A stretch of 64,000 nt of DNA, from the NCBI GenBank assembly GCA_963709765.1, contig CAVPXL010000006.1:162344-226343 (forward strand), given 5' to 3'. The DNA comes from Roseitranquillus sp963709765. GTDB taxonomy: Bacteria; Pseudomonadota; Alphaproteobacteria; Rhodobacterales; Rhodobacteraceae. Positions 29,277-37,895 of this stretch are shown here, one piece after another. How positions within the stretch are numbered: position 1 is the first letter of the stretch; each line of letters begins with the position of its first letter. Below the pieces are notes generated by a model. That model searched no databases. It saw nothing but the letters and a program-made list of their open reading frames with translations, and was not told the DNA's origin. Made by a program: the position numbers and the translations under genes.

Positions 29277-29570
29277 ATGAAAGACCTGATGGGAGCCCTG
29301 ACGTCGCTGCGCCGTCCCCGCCTGCTGATCCGTGCCGCGCGGTTCGGCCTGCGGGACTACAATCGTGACCGGGACCTGCGGCGGCTTGTACGCAGCGAGG
29401 AAACAATGGCTCCGAGCGCTGCAGTGTCCACACTCCTGGTCGAGGAAGCGCGGCTGGAAGATACAAGGCGTCGCGGCGATGCTGCCTACAGCCCCGCCAA
29501 ACACGTCGAGATCCTGGTGGCGCTGATTGCCGAGGCGCGCCTGTTGCCGCGCCTCGTTCCCACCATATGA
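29277..29570 (+). CDS. DUF6477 family protein
   Basis: A 97-aa basic protein starting at ATG 29277 after GGAGGATAA. The family features are LTSLRRPRLLIRAARFGLRDY with RDRDLRRL at the N-terminus, then a helical middle (LLVEEARLEDTRRRGDAAYSPAKHVEIL) and a C-terminal helix (ALIAEARLL). DUF6477 is found next to DUF6456 in many Rhodobacterales, as here in a divergent pair. Function unknown. Confidence 0.82.
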   Translation: MKDLMGALTSLRRPRLLIRAARFGLRDYNRDRDLRRLVRSEETMAPSAAVSTLLVEEARLEDTRRRGDAAYSPAKHVEILVALIAEARLLPRLVPTI

Positions 29571-29576
29571 TCAGTG

Positions 29577-31100
29577 TCAGCTTTCTGAGAACTCGGCCTT
29601 TTTCCGCTCCACGAACGCGGTGAGCCCGTCGTGGACGCCCGGGTCGAGCGGCGGCGCCTCATAGGCGCCGAGCAAGCGCTCGACCCGGGCGGCCGCGAGC
29701 TCGTCGGTGGCGGGCGATCCGGCCTCGGACCAGGTCTCGTATGGCCGGTAATCGAAGACCTCGGAGCGCCAGAACGCGGATTTGTAGTTCGCCTGTGTAT
29801 GGGCACAGCCGAGAAAGTGCCCGCCGGGGCCGACTTCGTGAAACGCATCGAGGGCCAGATCCGTCGCTTCCGCCCGCACACCGCCGGCCAGCCTGTGCAA
29901 TGCGCCAAGTTGGTCCGCGTCGACGACGAATTTCTCGAGTGATGCCACAAGGCCACCCTCGAGCCATCCGCAGGAATGCAGCATGAAGTTCACACCGCTC
30001 AGAAGTGCGGTGTTCAGCGAGTTCGCTGATTCGTACGCAGCCTGCGCATCGAGCCGCTTGGACCCGGTGAACGCGCCGCCCGAGCGATAGGGAAGGTTCA
30101 GGCGCCGTGCCAGCTGTCCGGCGCCATATGTGATCAGTGACGCTTCGGGGGTTCCGAATGTGGGGGCGCCGCTGCTCATGTCGATCGAGGTGACGAAGGC
30201 GCCGAAGATCACGGGAGCACCGGGCCTCACCAATTGCGCATAAGCGACGCCGGTCATGACCTCGGCCATCACCTGCGTCAGGGTGCCGGCCACGCTCGCA
30301 GGCGCCATCGCACCGCCCACGATGAACGGCGAGACAATGCAGGCCTGGCCGGCCTCCGCATAGGTTTCGAGCGCGCCCATCATCGTGGCGTCGAATGTGA
30401 GCGGCGAGTTGATATTGATGAGCGAGGTCAGGACCGGCCCCTCCTCCATCCTCTCGCCGAACAGGATCCGGCACATGGCCACCGAATCCGCGGCGCGCGA
30501 AGGTTCGGTGACCGATCCCATGAACGGTTTGTCGGTCAGCGTCATGTGCGCCAGCAACATGTCCAGGTGCCGGGCGTTGACCGGAAGGTCCGTCGGCTCG
30601 CAGACCGTTCCGCCCGAATGGTGCAACCAGCGGCACATGTGCCCGAGTCGGACAAACCGGCGGAAATCTTCCATCGTCGCATAGCGGCGTCCGGCATCGC
30701 GGTCATGCACGAAGGGCGGACCGTAGACCGGCGCGAGGACGAGGTTGCGCCCGCCGATCTCGACGTTCCGCTCGGGGTTGCGGGCCTGCTGGATGAAGGT
30801 CGCCGGCGCGGTCTTGCAAAGACTGCGCACCAACCCCCGTGGAAAGCGGACGCGCTCCCCGTCGACATCGGCACCCGCCTCTCGCCAGCGCACCAGCGCG
30901 GCCGGATTCTCGACGAAATTGACGCCGATATCGGAAAGAAGCGTCTCGGCCCCGTCTTCGATAACCTCCAGGGCCTCTGCGGACAGGATCTCGAGGTTCG
31001 GGATCGCGCGCTCGATGAATCGCGCGGTCTCGACGCTGATCGCGCTGCGCTCCGCCCTGCGGGCCGCGCCGCCCGTCCGTCGCCTGGTCTGTTCCATCAT
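29577..31100 (-). CDS. Trimethylamine methyltransferase (MttB) family protein, non-pyrrolysine
   Basis: The 507-aa product starts at ATG 31100 after GCGGGCGG. It has the MttB-superfamily barrel: ILSAEALEVIEDGAETLLSDIGVNF near residue 40-65, GPPFVHD, TLTDKPFMGSV, ININSPLTFD, and the C-terminal GCAHTQANYKSAFW with FDYRPYETW. There is no in-frame TAG, so it belongs to the abundant non-pyrrolysine branch, whose characterised members demethylate glycine betaine, proline betaine or related quaternary amines. The corrinoid protein and the second methyltransferase that such enzymes need are not next to it. Substrate unassigned. It diverges from guaA. Confidence 0.88.
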   Translation of the reverse strand: MMEQTRRRTGGAARRAERSAISVETARFIERAIPNLEILSAEALEVIEDGAETLLSDIGVNFVENPAALVRWREAGADVDGERVRFPRGLVRSLCKTAPATFIQQARNPERNVEIGGRNLVLAPVYGPPFVHDRDAGRRYATMEDFRRFVRLGHMCRWLHHSGGTVCEPTDLPVNARHLDMLLAHMTLTDKPFMGSVTEPSRAADSVAMCRILFGERMEEGPVLTSLININSPLTFDATMMGALETYAEAGQACIVSPFIVGGAMAPASVAGTLTQVMAEVMTGVAYAQLVRPGAPVIFGAFVTSIDMSSGAPTFGTPEASLITYGAGQLARRLNLPYRSGGAFTGSKRLDAQAAYESANSLNTALLSGVNFMLHSCGWLEGGLVASLEKFVVDADQLGALHRLAGGVRAEATDLALDAFHEVGPGGHFLGCAHTQANYKSAFWRSEVFDYRPYETWSEAGSPATDELAAARVERLLGAYEAPPLDPGVHDGLTAFVERKKAEFSES

Positions 31101-31233
31101 CCGCCCGCATTCATTGCCATGTCTCACCTTAGGCCGGGCCGCGCTGGCTTCGGGCCGGTTTTCGCCATCCTGCGCCCGAAAGCGACATCGGCCACCCTTG
31201 CACCGGCGCCAGCCGCCTTCTAAGCGCTTCGGA

Positions 31234-32799
31234 ATGGAGAGCTCCCAGCACGACCGCCTTCTCATCATCGATTTCGGCAGCCAGGTGACGCAGCTGATCG
31301 CGCGCCGGCTGCGCGAGGCGAATGTGTATTGCGAAATCCACCCGTTCAATCTGGTCGATGCCGCACTTCTCGACCGCCTGGACCCCAGGGCGGTGATCCT
31401 GTCGGGCGGACCGGCCAGCGTGACGGCCGCGGACTCGCCGCGGGCGGCGCAGGAGGTCTTCGAACGGGGCGTGCCGGTTCTCGGCATCTGCTACGGACAG
31501 CAGGTGATGCTGACCCAGCTTGGCGGCGCCGTCGAAGGCGGACATCATCGCGAGTTCGGCCGGGCCTTCGTGACCCCTGCGGGCAGCCACGCGGAGGATT
31601 CGATCTTCGCCGGTCTCTTTGCCACGGGCGGCGAGGAGGTCTGGATGAGCCACGGCGATCGGGTCACCCGGCTCGCGCCCGGCTTCACCGTGATCGGTAC
31701 GTCTCCGGGTGCGCCCTACGCGATGGTGGCCGACGAGGCGCGCCGCTTCTACGCCGTGCAGTTCCACCCCGAGGTGCACCACACCCCGAACGGACGTCTG
31801 CTGCTGCGCAATTTCACCCGACTGGCCGGCTTTCGCGGCGACTGGACCATGGCGGGCTTTCGCGACGAGGCGATCCGCAGCATCCGGCAGCAGGTGGGCG
31901 ACGGACGCGTCATCTGCGGTCTGTCTGGGGGCGTCGACAGCTCCGTCGCGGCCGTCCTGCTCCACGAGGCGATCGGGGACCGGCTGACCTGCGTTTTCGT
32001 GGATCACGGGCTCTTGCGGCACAACGAGGCCGAGGAAGTGGTCACGATGTTCCGCGACCACTACAACATTCCGCTGGTGCACGCCGACGAGAGCGATCTC
32101 TTCATCAATGGCCTCGCCGGCGTCACGGACCCGGAACAGAAACGCAAGATCATCGGCAGCCTGTTCATCGAAGTCTTCCAGAAACACGCGGAAGAGGCTG
32201 GCGGCGCAGAGTTTCTGGCCCAGGGCACCCTTTACCCGGACGTCATCGAGAGCGTGAGCTTTTCGGGCGGTCCCTCGGTCACGATCAAGTCCCACCACAA
32301 TGTCGGCGGCCTGCCCGAGAAGATGGGCCTGAAGCTGGTGGAGCCGCTGCGCGAGCTTTTCAAGGACGAGGTCCGCGCGCTCGGCCGCGAGCTGGGCCTG
32401 CCGGCGAGCTTCATCGGGCGTCATCCCTTTCCGGGTCCGGGTCTCGCGATCCGCTGCCCCGGCGATGTGACGCGCGACAAGCTCGAAATCCTGCGCCGCG
32501 CGGATGCGGTCTATATAGATCAGATCCGCAAGCACGGGCTTTACAACGAAATCTGGCAGGCATTCGTGGCGCTGCTGCCGGTGCGGACCGTCGGCGTCAT
32601 GGGCGACAGCCGCAGCTACGACTATGCCTGCGCGCTGCGGGCGGTCACGAGCGTCGACGGCATGACGGCCGATTACTTCCCGTTCACGCATCAGTTCCTG
32701 TCGGAGACCGCGAACCGCATCGTCGGCGAGGTCGACGGCATCAATCGCGTGACCTACGACATCACGTCAAAGCCGCCGGGGACGATCGAATGGGAGTGA
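31234..32799 (+). CDS. guaA: GMP synthase (glutamine-hydrolysing)
   Basis: Converts XMP to GMP using ATP and glutamine. The start is ATG 31234 (521 aa); codons upstream in the open frame belong to antisense of the MttB gene. The class I glutaminase domain (about 8-200) has the catalytic C86 in GICYGQQ with the His/Glu pair in QFHPEVHHT. The ATP pyrophosphatase domain has LSGGVDSSVAA near 228-238. The C-terminal dimer domain ends DITSKPPGTIEWE, the invariant GuaA tail. All catalytic motifs are present and no frameshift occurs. Confidence 0.98.
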   Translation: MESSQHDRLLIIDFGSQVTQLIARRLREANVYCEIHPFNLVDAALLDRLDPRAVILSGGPASVTAADSPRAAQEVFERGVPVLGICYGQQVMLTQLGGAVEGGHHREFGRAFVTPAGSHAEDSIFAGLFATGGEEVWMSHGDRVTRLAPGFTVIGTSPGAPYAMVADEARRFYAVQFHPEVHHTPNGRLLLRNFTRLAGFRGDWTMAGFRDEAIRSIRQQVGDGRVICGLSGGVDSSVAAVLLHEAIGDRLTCVFVDHGLLRHNEAEEVVTMFRDHYNIPLVHADESDLFINGLAGVTDPEQKRKIIGSLFIEVFQKHAEEAGGAEFLAQGTLYPDVIESVSFSGGPSVTIKSHHNVGGLPEKMGLKLVEPLRELFKDEVRALGRELGLPASFIGRHPFPGPGLAIRCPGDVTRDKLEILRRADAVYIDQIRKHGLYNEIWQAFVALLPVRTVGVMGDSRSYDYACALRAVTSVDGMTADYFPFTHQFLSETANRIVGEVDGINRVTYDITSKPPGTIEWE

Positions 32800-32821
32800 T
32801 CCACGACGCCGACCCGCGCGC

Positions 32822-33742
32822 ATGAGTCGGTCAGAACCCGGCGCGGTCGCGCCTGCCGCCGCGTCGCAGCCCGTTCTCGCCGCTCTCTGGATGATCGGTG
32901 CCATCGTCAGTTTCTCCTCGATGGCGGTGGCCGGACGGGCGGTCAGCTTCGAGCTCGATACGTTCGAGATCATGCTCTACCGTTCGCTGATCGGGATCGT
33001 GATCGTGACGAGCGTGGCGGCCGGCACGGGGACCCTGCCGCAGATCGACACACGGCGCCTGCATTTGCATCTGGCGCGCAATGTCAGCCATTTCGCCGGG
33101 CAGAACCTTTGGTTCTTCGCCATCACGATGATCCCGCTGGCGCAGGTCTTTGCCCTGGAATTCAGCCAGCCGCTCTGGGTGGCGCTGCTGGCGCCTCTGG
33201 TGCTCGCGGAACGGCTCACGCGGACGCGGATCCTGGCGGCGGGCCTCGGGTTCATCGGCATCCTGATCGTGGCCCGCCCGACCCTCGACACGCTCTCGCC
33301 GGGCGTCCTGGCGGCTGCGACGGCGGCGATCGGCTTCGCGGGATCGGCGGTGTTGACCAAGCGGTTGACCCGGAACGAAAGCGTGACGTCGATCCTGTTC
33401 TGGCTGACCGTGATGCAGGCGTGTTTCGGCGTGATCTGTGCCGGACTCGACGGGTCGATCACCGCGCCATCGGCCGCGACCTGGCCTTGGCTCGCGGTGA
33501 TCGGATGCGCAGGGCTCATCGCTCATTTCTGTCTGACCACGGCATTGTCGCTGGCGCCGGCCACGGTGGTCATCCCCCTGGATTTCGCCCGCCTGCCGGT
33601 GATCGCGGTCGTCGGCATGGCGCTCTATGGCGAGCCGCTCGAGACGGCGGTGTTCGCAGGCGCCGCCCTGATCTTCGGGGCGAACTACCTGAACGTGTAT
33701 ACAGAGAGTCGAAAAACCGCTTCAGCTGTGTCCGTCAAATGA
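32822..33742 (+). CDS. DMT-superfamily (EamA) exporter
   Basis: Ten-helix inner-membrane transporter of 306 aa with two EamA repeats (about 18-145 and 160-295). Typical features are SFSSMAVAGRAVSFELDTFEIMLYRSL in helices 1-2, NLWFFAITMIPLAQVFALEF in helices 3-4 and the second-repeat segment LAPATVVIPLDFARLPVIAVVGM. Members export amino acids, nucleotide bases or other metabolites. The substrate cannot be told from sequence. It follows guaA by 22 bp and may be co-transcribed. Confidence 0.88.
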   Translation: MSRSEPGAVAPAAASQPVLAALWMIGAIVSFSSMAVAGRAVSFELDTFEIMLYRSLIGIVIVTSVAAGTGTLPQIDTRRLHLHLARNVSHFAGQNLWFFAITMIPLAQVFALEFSQPLWVALLAPLVLAERLTRTRILAAGLGFIGILIVARPTLDTLSPGVLAAATAAIGFAGSAVLTKRLTRNESVTSILFWLTVMQACFGVICAGLDGSITAPSAATWPWLAVIGCAGLIAHFCLTTALSLAPATVVIPLDFARLPVIAVVGMALYGEPLETAVFAGAALIFGANYLNVYTESRKTASAVSVK

Positions 33743-33848
33743 CGGTACGTCGCGAACTTTCCCTGACCTCACGTGTTTACTTGACGGTCGAAACGCTCGC
33801 CACCTAGGGACGAGTAAAAGCTTGAACGCGATTAAAGGGTATCAGAAG

Positions 33849-34988
33849 ATGAAAACGCTTTCGTTCGCCACTGCGGCCGTAGCGCTGTCCCTGACCTCGG
33901 CACAGGCGGGCGGCGTCGACCGGTCGGGCCAGCCGGTCGGCATCCTCTTCGAGGACGGCAATTACGCGGAGCTGTCCTTCAGCGCCGTCTCGCCCGACGT
34001 TTCGGGCGTGCAGACGAACCCGCTGGGGCCCCTGCCCGCCGGCGGCGCATCGGGCAACATGACCGAGAGCTACCGGCAGTTCGCGCTGTCCTACAAGCAC
34101 AGTTTCGGCGACAACTTCGATGCCGCGATCATCCTGAACCGACCCTACGGTGCGGATGTCGCCTATCCGGCGGGACAACCATATTTCGCCTCTGGATCCA
34201 CTGCGGCGCTCAACTCCAGTGCCGTGACCGGAATGCTAAAGTACCGGTTTCCCAACAATTTCAGCGTCTATGGCGGCCTGCGCTACGAGAGCCTCGAGGC
34301 GAAGGCGCTCATCCCCTTCGTTACGGCAGGTCCGGGACCGGGCATCGTCTCACCCGGCGCCCCCTACCAGGCGAACGGCGAGAAGGACAACGGCTGGGGC
34401 TATCTGGCAGGGGTCGCCTACCAGCGCCCCGAGATCGCCCTGCGCGTGTCGCTGACCTATCAATCCGCCGTCAGTCACGACCTCGATACGAGCGAAAGTT
34501 CCGTTCTCGGCAATTCGACGTCGACCACGGAAGTGAGCACCCCTAAATCGGTGACGCTCGACTTCGAGACCGGCATCGCCGCCGACACGCTGCTGTTCGG
34601 ATCGGTACGCTGGGTCAACTGGACCGAATTCGACATTTCGCCGGCCGACTACCAGACCCTCACCGGGGTCCCCCTCGTCAGCTACGACGACGACACGACC
34701 ACCTACGCGCTGGGCATCGGCCGCCGCCTCACCGACAAGTTCTCCGGCGCGATCAGCGTCGGTTACGAGCCCGAGAACAACGGCTTCTCGTCCAACCTGG
34801 GGCCGACCGACGGGAACATCAGCATCGGAATCGGCGGCACCTACCTGCATGAGAACATGTCGATCTCGGCCGGCGTCAGCCATCTGTGGATCGGCAACGC
34901 CCGGACATTGGCGCTCGGCAATCCAGCGAGCCGGTTCGAAGACAACACCGCCGTCGCCTTCGGGGTCGAGGTCGGCTACCACTTCTGA
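33849..34988 (+). CDS. OmpP1/FadL-family outer-membrane transporter
   Basis: The 379-aa product starts at ATG 33849, with a signal peptide ending near residue 20 (LSLTSAQAGG). An upstream TTG in frame would bury the signal. The barrel shows alternating strands: FALSYKHSFGDNFDAAIILNRPYGAD, AVTGMLKYRFPNNFSVYGGLRYE, SVTLDFETGIAADTLLFGSVRWVNWTEFDI, and a final strand FGVEVGYHF ending in Phe. These match the FadL/TodX group that takes up long-chain fatty acids and other hydrophobic compounds. The hatch-like N-terminal region (SGQPVGILFEDG) is also present. Substrate unassigned. Confidence 0.88.
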   Translation: MKTLSFATAAVALSLTSAQAGGVDRSGQPVGILFEDGNYAELSFSAVSPDVSGVQTNPLGPLPAGGASGNMTESYRQFALSYKHSFGDNFDAAIILNRPYGADVAYPAGQPYFASGSTAALNSSAVTGMLKYRFPNNFSVYGGLRYESLEAKALIPFVTAGPGPGIVSPGAPYQANGEKDNGWGYLAGVAYQRPEIALRVSLTYQSAVSHDLDTSESSVLGNSTSTTEVSTPKSVTLDFETGIAADTLLFGSVRWVNWTEFDISPADYQTLTGVPLVSYDDDTTTYALGIGRRLTDKFSGAISVGYEPENNGFSSNLGPTDGNISIGIGGTYLHENMSISAGVSHLWIGNARTLALGNPASRFEDNTAVAFGVEVGYHF

Positions 34989-35072
34989 CCCATGCCGGCG
35001 GCGTCGCCCTGACGTCGCCGCCTTCCCCGGGGCGGCGCGTCTGGCCCCGGCAATCTCACGAAGGCGGATGCG

Positions 35073-35936
35073 ATGAGCTACGAAACCGCCAGGGACTGGC
35101 ATGGGGCAGAGCGCCGCCGCGTACTGCTGTTCGGCATGTCGGGTCTGGGCAAGACCCATGTTTCGAACATGTTGCGGCAATCGGGCGGCTGGTTTCACTA
35201 CTCGGTCGATTACCGCATCGGCACGCGGTACATGGGCGAACATATCGTCGACAACTTCAAGCGTGTCGCCATGCGCGAGCCGTTCCTGCGCGACCTGCTC
35301 ATGTCGGATTCCATCTATATCGCGTCCAACATCACCTTCGACAACCTCGCGCCGCTTTCGACCTATCTCGGCAAGCCGGGCGATCCGGCGCGGGGCGGCC
35401 TGCGCTTCGACGAATACGTCCGGCGGCAGGAGCTGCATCGCGAGGCCGAGATCGCGGCGATGCATGACACGATCCGGTTCATCGACCGTGCCCGCGACAT
35501 CTACGGATACGACAATTTCATCTGCGATTCGAGCGGCTCCATCTGCGAGGTCGTCGAACCCGACGATCCGGACGACCCGCTTCTGCGAGACCTGACCCAG
35601 CATCTGCTGCCGGTCTGGATCGAGGGCGACGCATCGCATACCGCCGAACTGGTGCGTCGTTTCGATCGTGCGCCCAAGCCGATGTACTACCAGCGTTCCT
35701 TTCTCGAACAGGCCTGGCGCGACTATCTCGCCGAAAGTGGCCTGGTCGAGGAGCGCGTCGATCCCGACGCCTTCGTGCGCTGGACCTATGCGCGCGCGCT
35801 GGAACACCGGCAGCCGCGCTATGCCGCCCTCGCCCGCAACTGGGGCACGCGCGTATCCGCCTCGGACCTTGGCAAGGTCCGCGATGCCGAGGATTTCATT
35901 GCGCTGGTGGGCCATGCGCTTGAGAACCGCCGCTGA
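35073..35936 (+). CDS. Conserved P-loop ATPase of unknown role
   Basis: The 287-aa product has a Walker A motif GMSGLGKTH at residues 21-29. A conserved region follows (GGWFHYSVDYRIGTRYMGEHI). Further features are the SDSIYIASNITFDNLAPLS segment, FICDSSGSICEVVE and a WIEGD strand like a Walker B/lid region. It resembles small kinases or ATPases found in alphaproteobacterial genomes, often annotated only as ATPase. The phosphorylated substrate, if any, is unknown. It lies between the FadL-like gene and metA. The start ATG 35073 has GAAGGCGG upstream. Confidence 0.7.
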   Translation: MSYETARDWHGAERRRVLLFGMSGLGKTHVSNMLRQSGGWFHYSVDYRIGTRYMGEHIVDNFKRVAMREPFLRDLLMSDSIYIASNITFDNLAPLSTYLGKPGDPARGGLRFDEYVRRQELHREAEIAAMHDTIRFIDRARDIYGYDNFICDSSGSICEVVEPDDPDDPLLRDLTQHLLPVWIEGDASHTAELVRRFDRAPKPMYYQRSFLEQAWRDYLAESGLVEERVDPDAFVRWTYARALEHRQPRYAALARNWGTRVSASDLGKVRDAEDFIALVGHALENRR

Positions 35937-35975
35937 GCTTTCTATACAGAACGGCCCGCCCAGCAGGACGCCCTG

Positions 35976-36893
35976 ATGCCCATCAAGATCCCCGCCGAGC
36001 TTCCCGCCTATGACGTCCTGACCCGCGAAGGGGTCATGGTCATGCCGGAAAGCGTGGCCGCGCGGCAGGATATCCGTCCGCTCCGGATCGCTCTGCTGAA
36101 CCTGATGCCCAAGAAGATCCAGACGGAGACGCAATTCGCCCGCCTGATCGGCGCGACCCCGCTGCAGATCGAACTGAACCTCATCCGGATGTCCTCGCAC
36201 GAGGCCAAGAACACCGCGGCCGAGCACATGGAGACGTTCTATCGCCCGTTCAGCGACGTGCGCGACGAGAAGTTCGACGGCCTCATCATCACCGGCGCCC
36301 CGATCGAACATCTGCCTTTCGACCAGGTCACCTACTGGGACGAACTGGTGCAGATCTTCGACTGGACCCAGAGCCATGTGCACGCCACCTTCGGGGTCTG
36401 CTGGGGCGGAATGGCAATGATCAACCACTTCCACGGCGTCGAGAAACATCCCCTCGATCACAAGGCGTTCGGCCTCTTTCGACACGCGAACCTCGCCCCG
36501 GCATCGCCCTATCTCCGCGGATTTTCAGACGATTGCGTCGTGCCGGTCAGCCGCTGGACGGAGATGCGCCAGGGCGAGATCGATGCCGCCGAGGGGTTGC
36601 AGACGCTGCTCGGCTCGGACGAGGTGGGCCCCTGTCTGGTCGAGGACCGGGCGCACCGGGCGCTCTACATCTTCAACCACTTCGAATACGACAGCACGAC
36701 GTTGGCCGAGGAACACGCGCGCGACATGACCGAAGGCCGGCCCATAGAAATTCCGCGCAGCTACTACCCCGACGACGACCCGTCTCGCCGGCCGCCCAAC
36801 CGCTGGCGCAGTCATGCGCATCTGCTTTATGGCAACTGGATCAACCAGATATACCAGACCACGCCCTTCGAGCTGGAAGAGATTGGCCGTTAG
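35976..36893 (+). CDS. metA: Homoserine O-acyltransferase (MetA), probably acetyl-CoA specific
   Basis: First committed step of methionine biosynthesis. In the 305-aa product the catalytic cysteine is C142 (TFGVCWGG), and the His/Glu pair lies in HFEYDSTTLAEEHARD. PLRIALLNLMPKKIQTETQFARL and SSHEAKNT are invariant family segments. Residue 111 is glutamate (GAPIEHLPF). In characterised MetA enzymes Glu111 favours acetyl-CoA, whereas glycine favours succinyl-CoA, so O-acetylhomoserine is the inferred product. Upstream there are only 39 bp to the ATPase gene, too little for the SAM-II riboswitch often found before alphaproteobacterial metA. Confidence 0.95.
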   Translation: MPIKIPAELPAYDVLTREGVMVMPESVAARQDIRPLRIALLNLMPKKIQTETQFARLIGATPLQIELNLIRMSSHEAKNTAAEHMETFYRPFSDVRDEKFDGLIITGAPIEHLPFDQVTYWDELVQIFDWTQSHVHATFGVCWGGMAMINHFHGVEKHPLDHKAFGLFRHANLAPASPYLRGFSDDCVVPVSRWTEMRQGEIDAAEGLQTLLGSDEVGPCLVEDRAHRALYIFNHFEYDSTTLAEEHARDMTEGRPIEIPRSYYPDDDPSRRPPNRWRSHAHLLYGNWINQIYQTTPFELEEIGR

Positions 36894-37833
36894 CCTGTTC
36901 ATCGGCGCGGGACTGGTCGCGGGAGCCGGCGCGGCGGTCGACCTGCGGGCGCGCCGGCGCGAGAGGGAGGCGCTCGCCGCCTACCCGCCCGCCGGGGAAA
37001 TGGTGACGCTCGCGGACGGCCGACGGGTTCACGCAATCGTGGAAGGCCGCGGCCCCGACGTGGTCCTGATCCATGGTGCCGGCGGCAATGCGCGCGACTT
37101 CACGCTGTCGTTCACGGCGCATCTGCGCGACCGATTCCGGGTCATCGCGTTCGACCGGCCCGGCTTCGGGCACAGCGACTCGCTCGACGCAAGGCTCGCG
37201 GAAAACCCTGTTTCACAAGCACTTGCCCTGAGCGATGCGGCCGCGCGGCTCGGCGCGCACCGGCCGCTGGTGCTTGGTCATTCCTATGGCGGAGCGGTCG
37301 CGCTCGGCTGGGCGCTGGAGCGCGCGGCGGCAGGGCTCGTCGTTCTGGCGGGGGCATCCTACCCGTGGCCGGGCGGCGTGGGACGGCTTTATGACGTGAC
37401 CGCAACGCATCTTGGCGCGGCGCTCGCGGTGCCGCTGATCACGGCGTTCGCGCGGCGGCAGGAGATCGACGCGGCCCTTCGCGCGATCTTTGCGCCACAG
37501 GAAGTGCCGGAGGCCTACGCCGACCGGTTCGGCGTGGGCCTGGCGTTGAGACGCCGGTCGCTGCGCCTCAACGCGCGTCAGCTAACCAGCTTGAAACCAT
37601 ATCTAGCCGAAATGTCAGAGCGTTACGGAACGCTCGATCTGCCGGTGGAGGTGGTTCACGGGACCGCGGATGCGATCGTGCCGCTGTCGGTCCATTCCGA
37701 GCCGCTGGTGAGGGCGGTGCCGGGGGCGGTGCTGACGCGGCTGGAGGGGATCGGGCACATGCCCCATCATGTGGCGGCCGAGGCGACGGCGGCGGCGGTA
37801 TTCCGGGCGGCCGAGCGGGCGGGAATGTTGTGA
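36883..37833 (+). CDS. Alpha/beta hydrolase, membrane-anchored or secreted
   Basis: The TTG start at 36883 overlaps the metA 3' end and gives 316 aa with an N-terminal hydrophobic anchor (MAVSLFIGAGLVAGAGAAVD). The open frame extends further upstream only inside metA. Hydrolase motifs are the oxyanion loop IHGAGGNARDF, the nucleophile elbow VLGHSYGGAVAL, the acid strand VEVVHGTADAIVP and the catalytic His in GIGHMPHH. Many related proteins are esterases or epoxide hydrolases; substrate unknown. It is followed 62 bp later by a TetR gene. Confidence 0.82.
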   Translation: MAVSLFIGAGLVAGAGAAVDLRARRREREALAAYPPAGEMVTLADGRRVHAIVEGRGPDVVLIHGAGGNARDFTLSFTAHLRDRFRVIAFDRPGFGHSDSLDARLAENPVSQALALSDAAARLGAHRPLVLGHSYGGAVALGWALERAAAGLVVLAGASYPWPGGVGRLYDVTATHLGAALAVPLITAFARRQEIDAALRAIFAPQEVPEAYADRFGVGLALRRRSLRLNARQLTSLKPYLAEMSERYGTLDLPVEVVHGTADAIVPLSVHSEPLVRAVPGAVLTRLEGIGHMPHHVAAEATAAAVFRAAERAGML

Positions 37834-37895
37834 AGAACGGGAGCCCCTTAGGCGTTCGAAGGGTCCCCGCCGCCCTTGTCGAAACATGAAGATCT

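Noticed and set aside
29577..31100. Pyrrolysine-encoding MttB
   Set aside because: The reading frame has no in-frame TAG, so the protein belongs to the non-pyrrolysine branch.
34993..35024. Terminator after the FadL-like gene
   Set aside because: A GGCGGCG/CGCCGCC stem can form but no T run follows, so it was not listed as a terminator.
35937..35975. SAM-II riboswitch in front of metA
   Set aside because: Only 39 bp separate metA from the preceding gene and no pseudoknot-forming repeats are seen.
34350..36485. A 711-codon open frame on the minus strand
   Set aside because: It runs antisense through the FadL-like, ATPase and metA genes, has no family features and reflects GC-rich codon bias.
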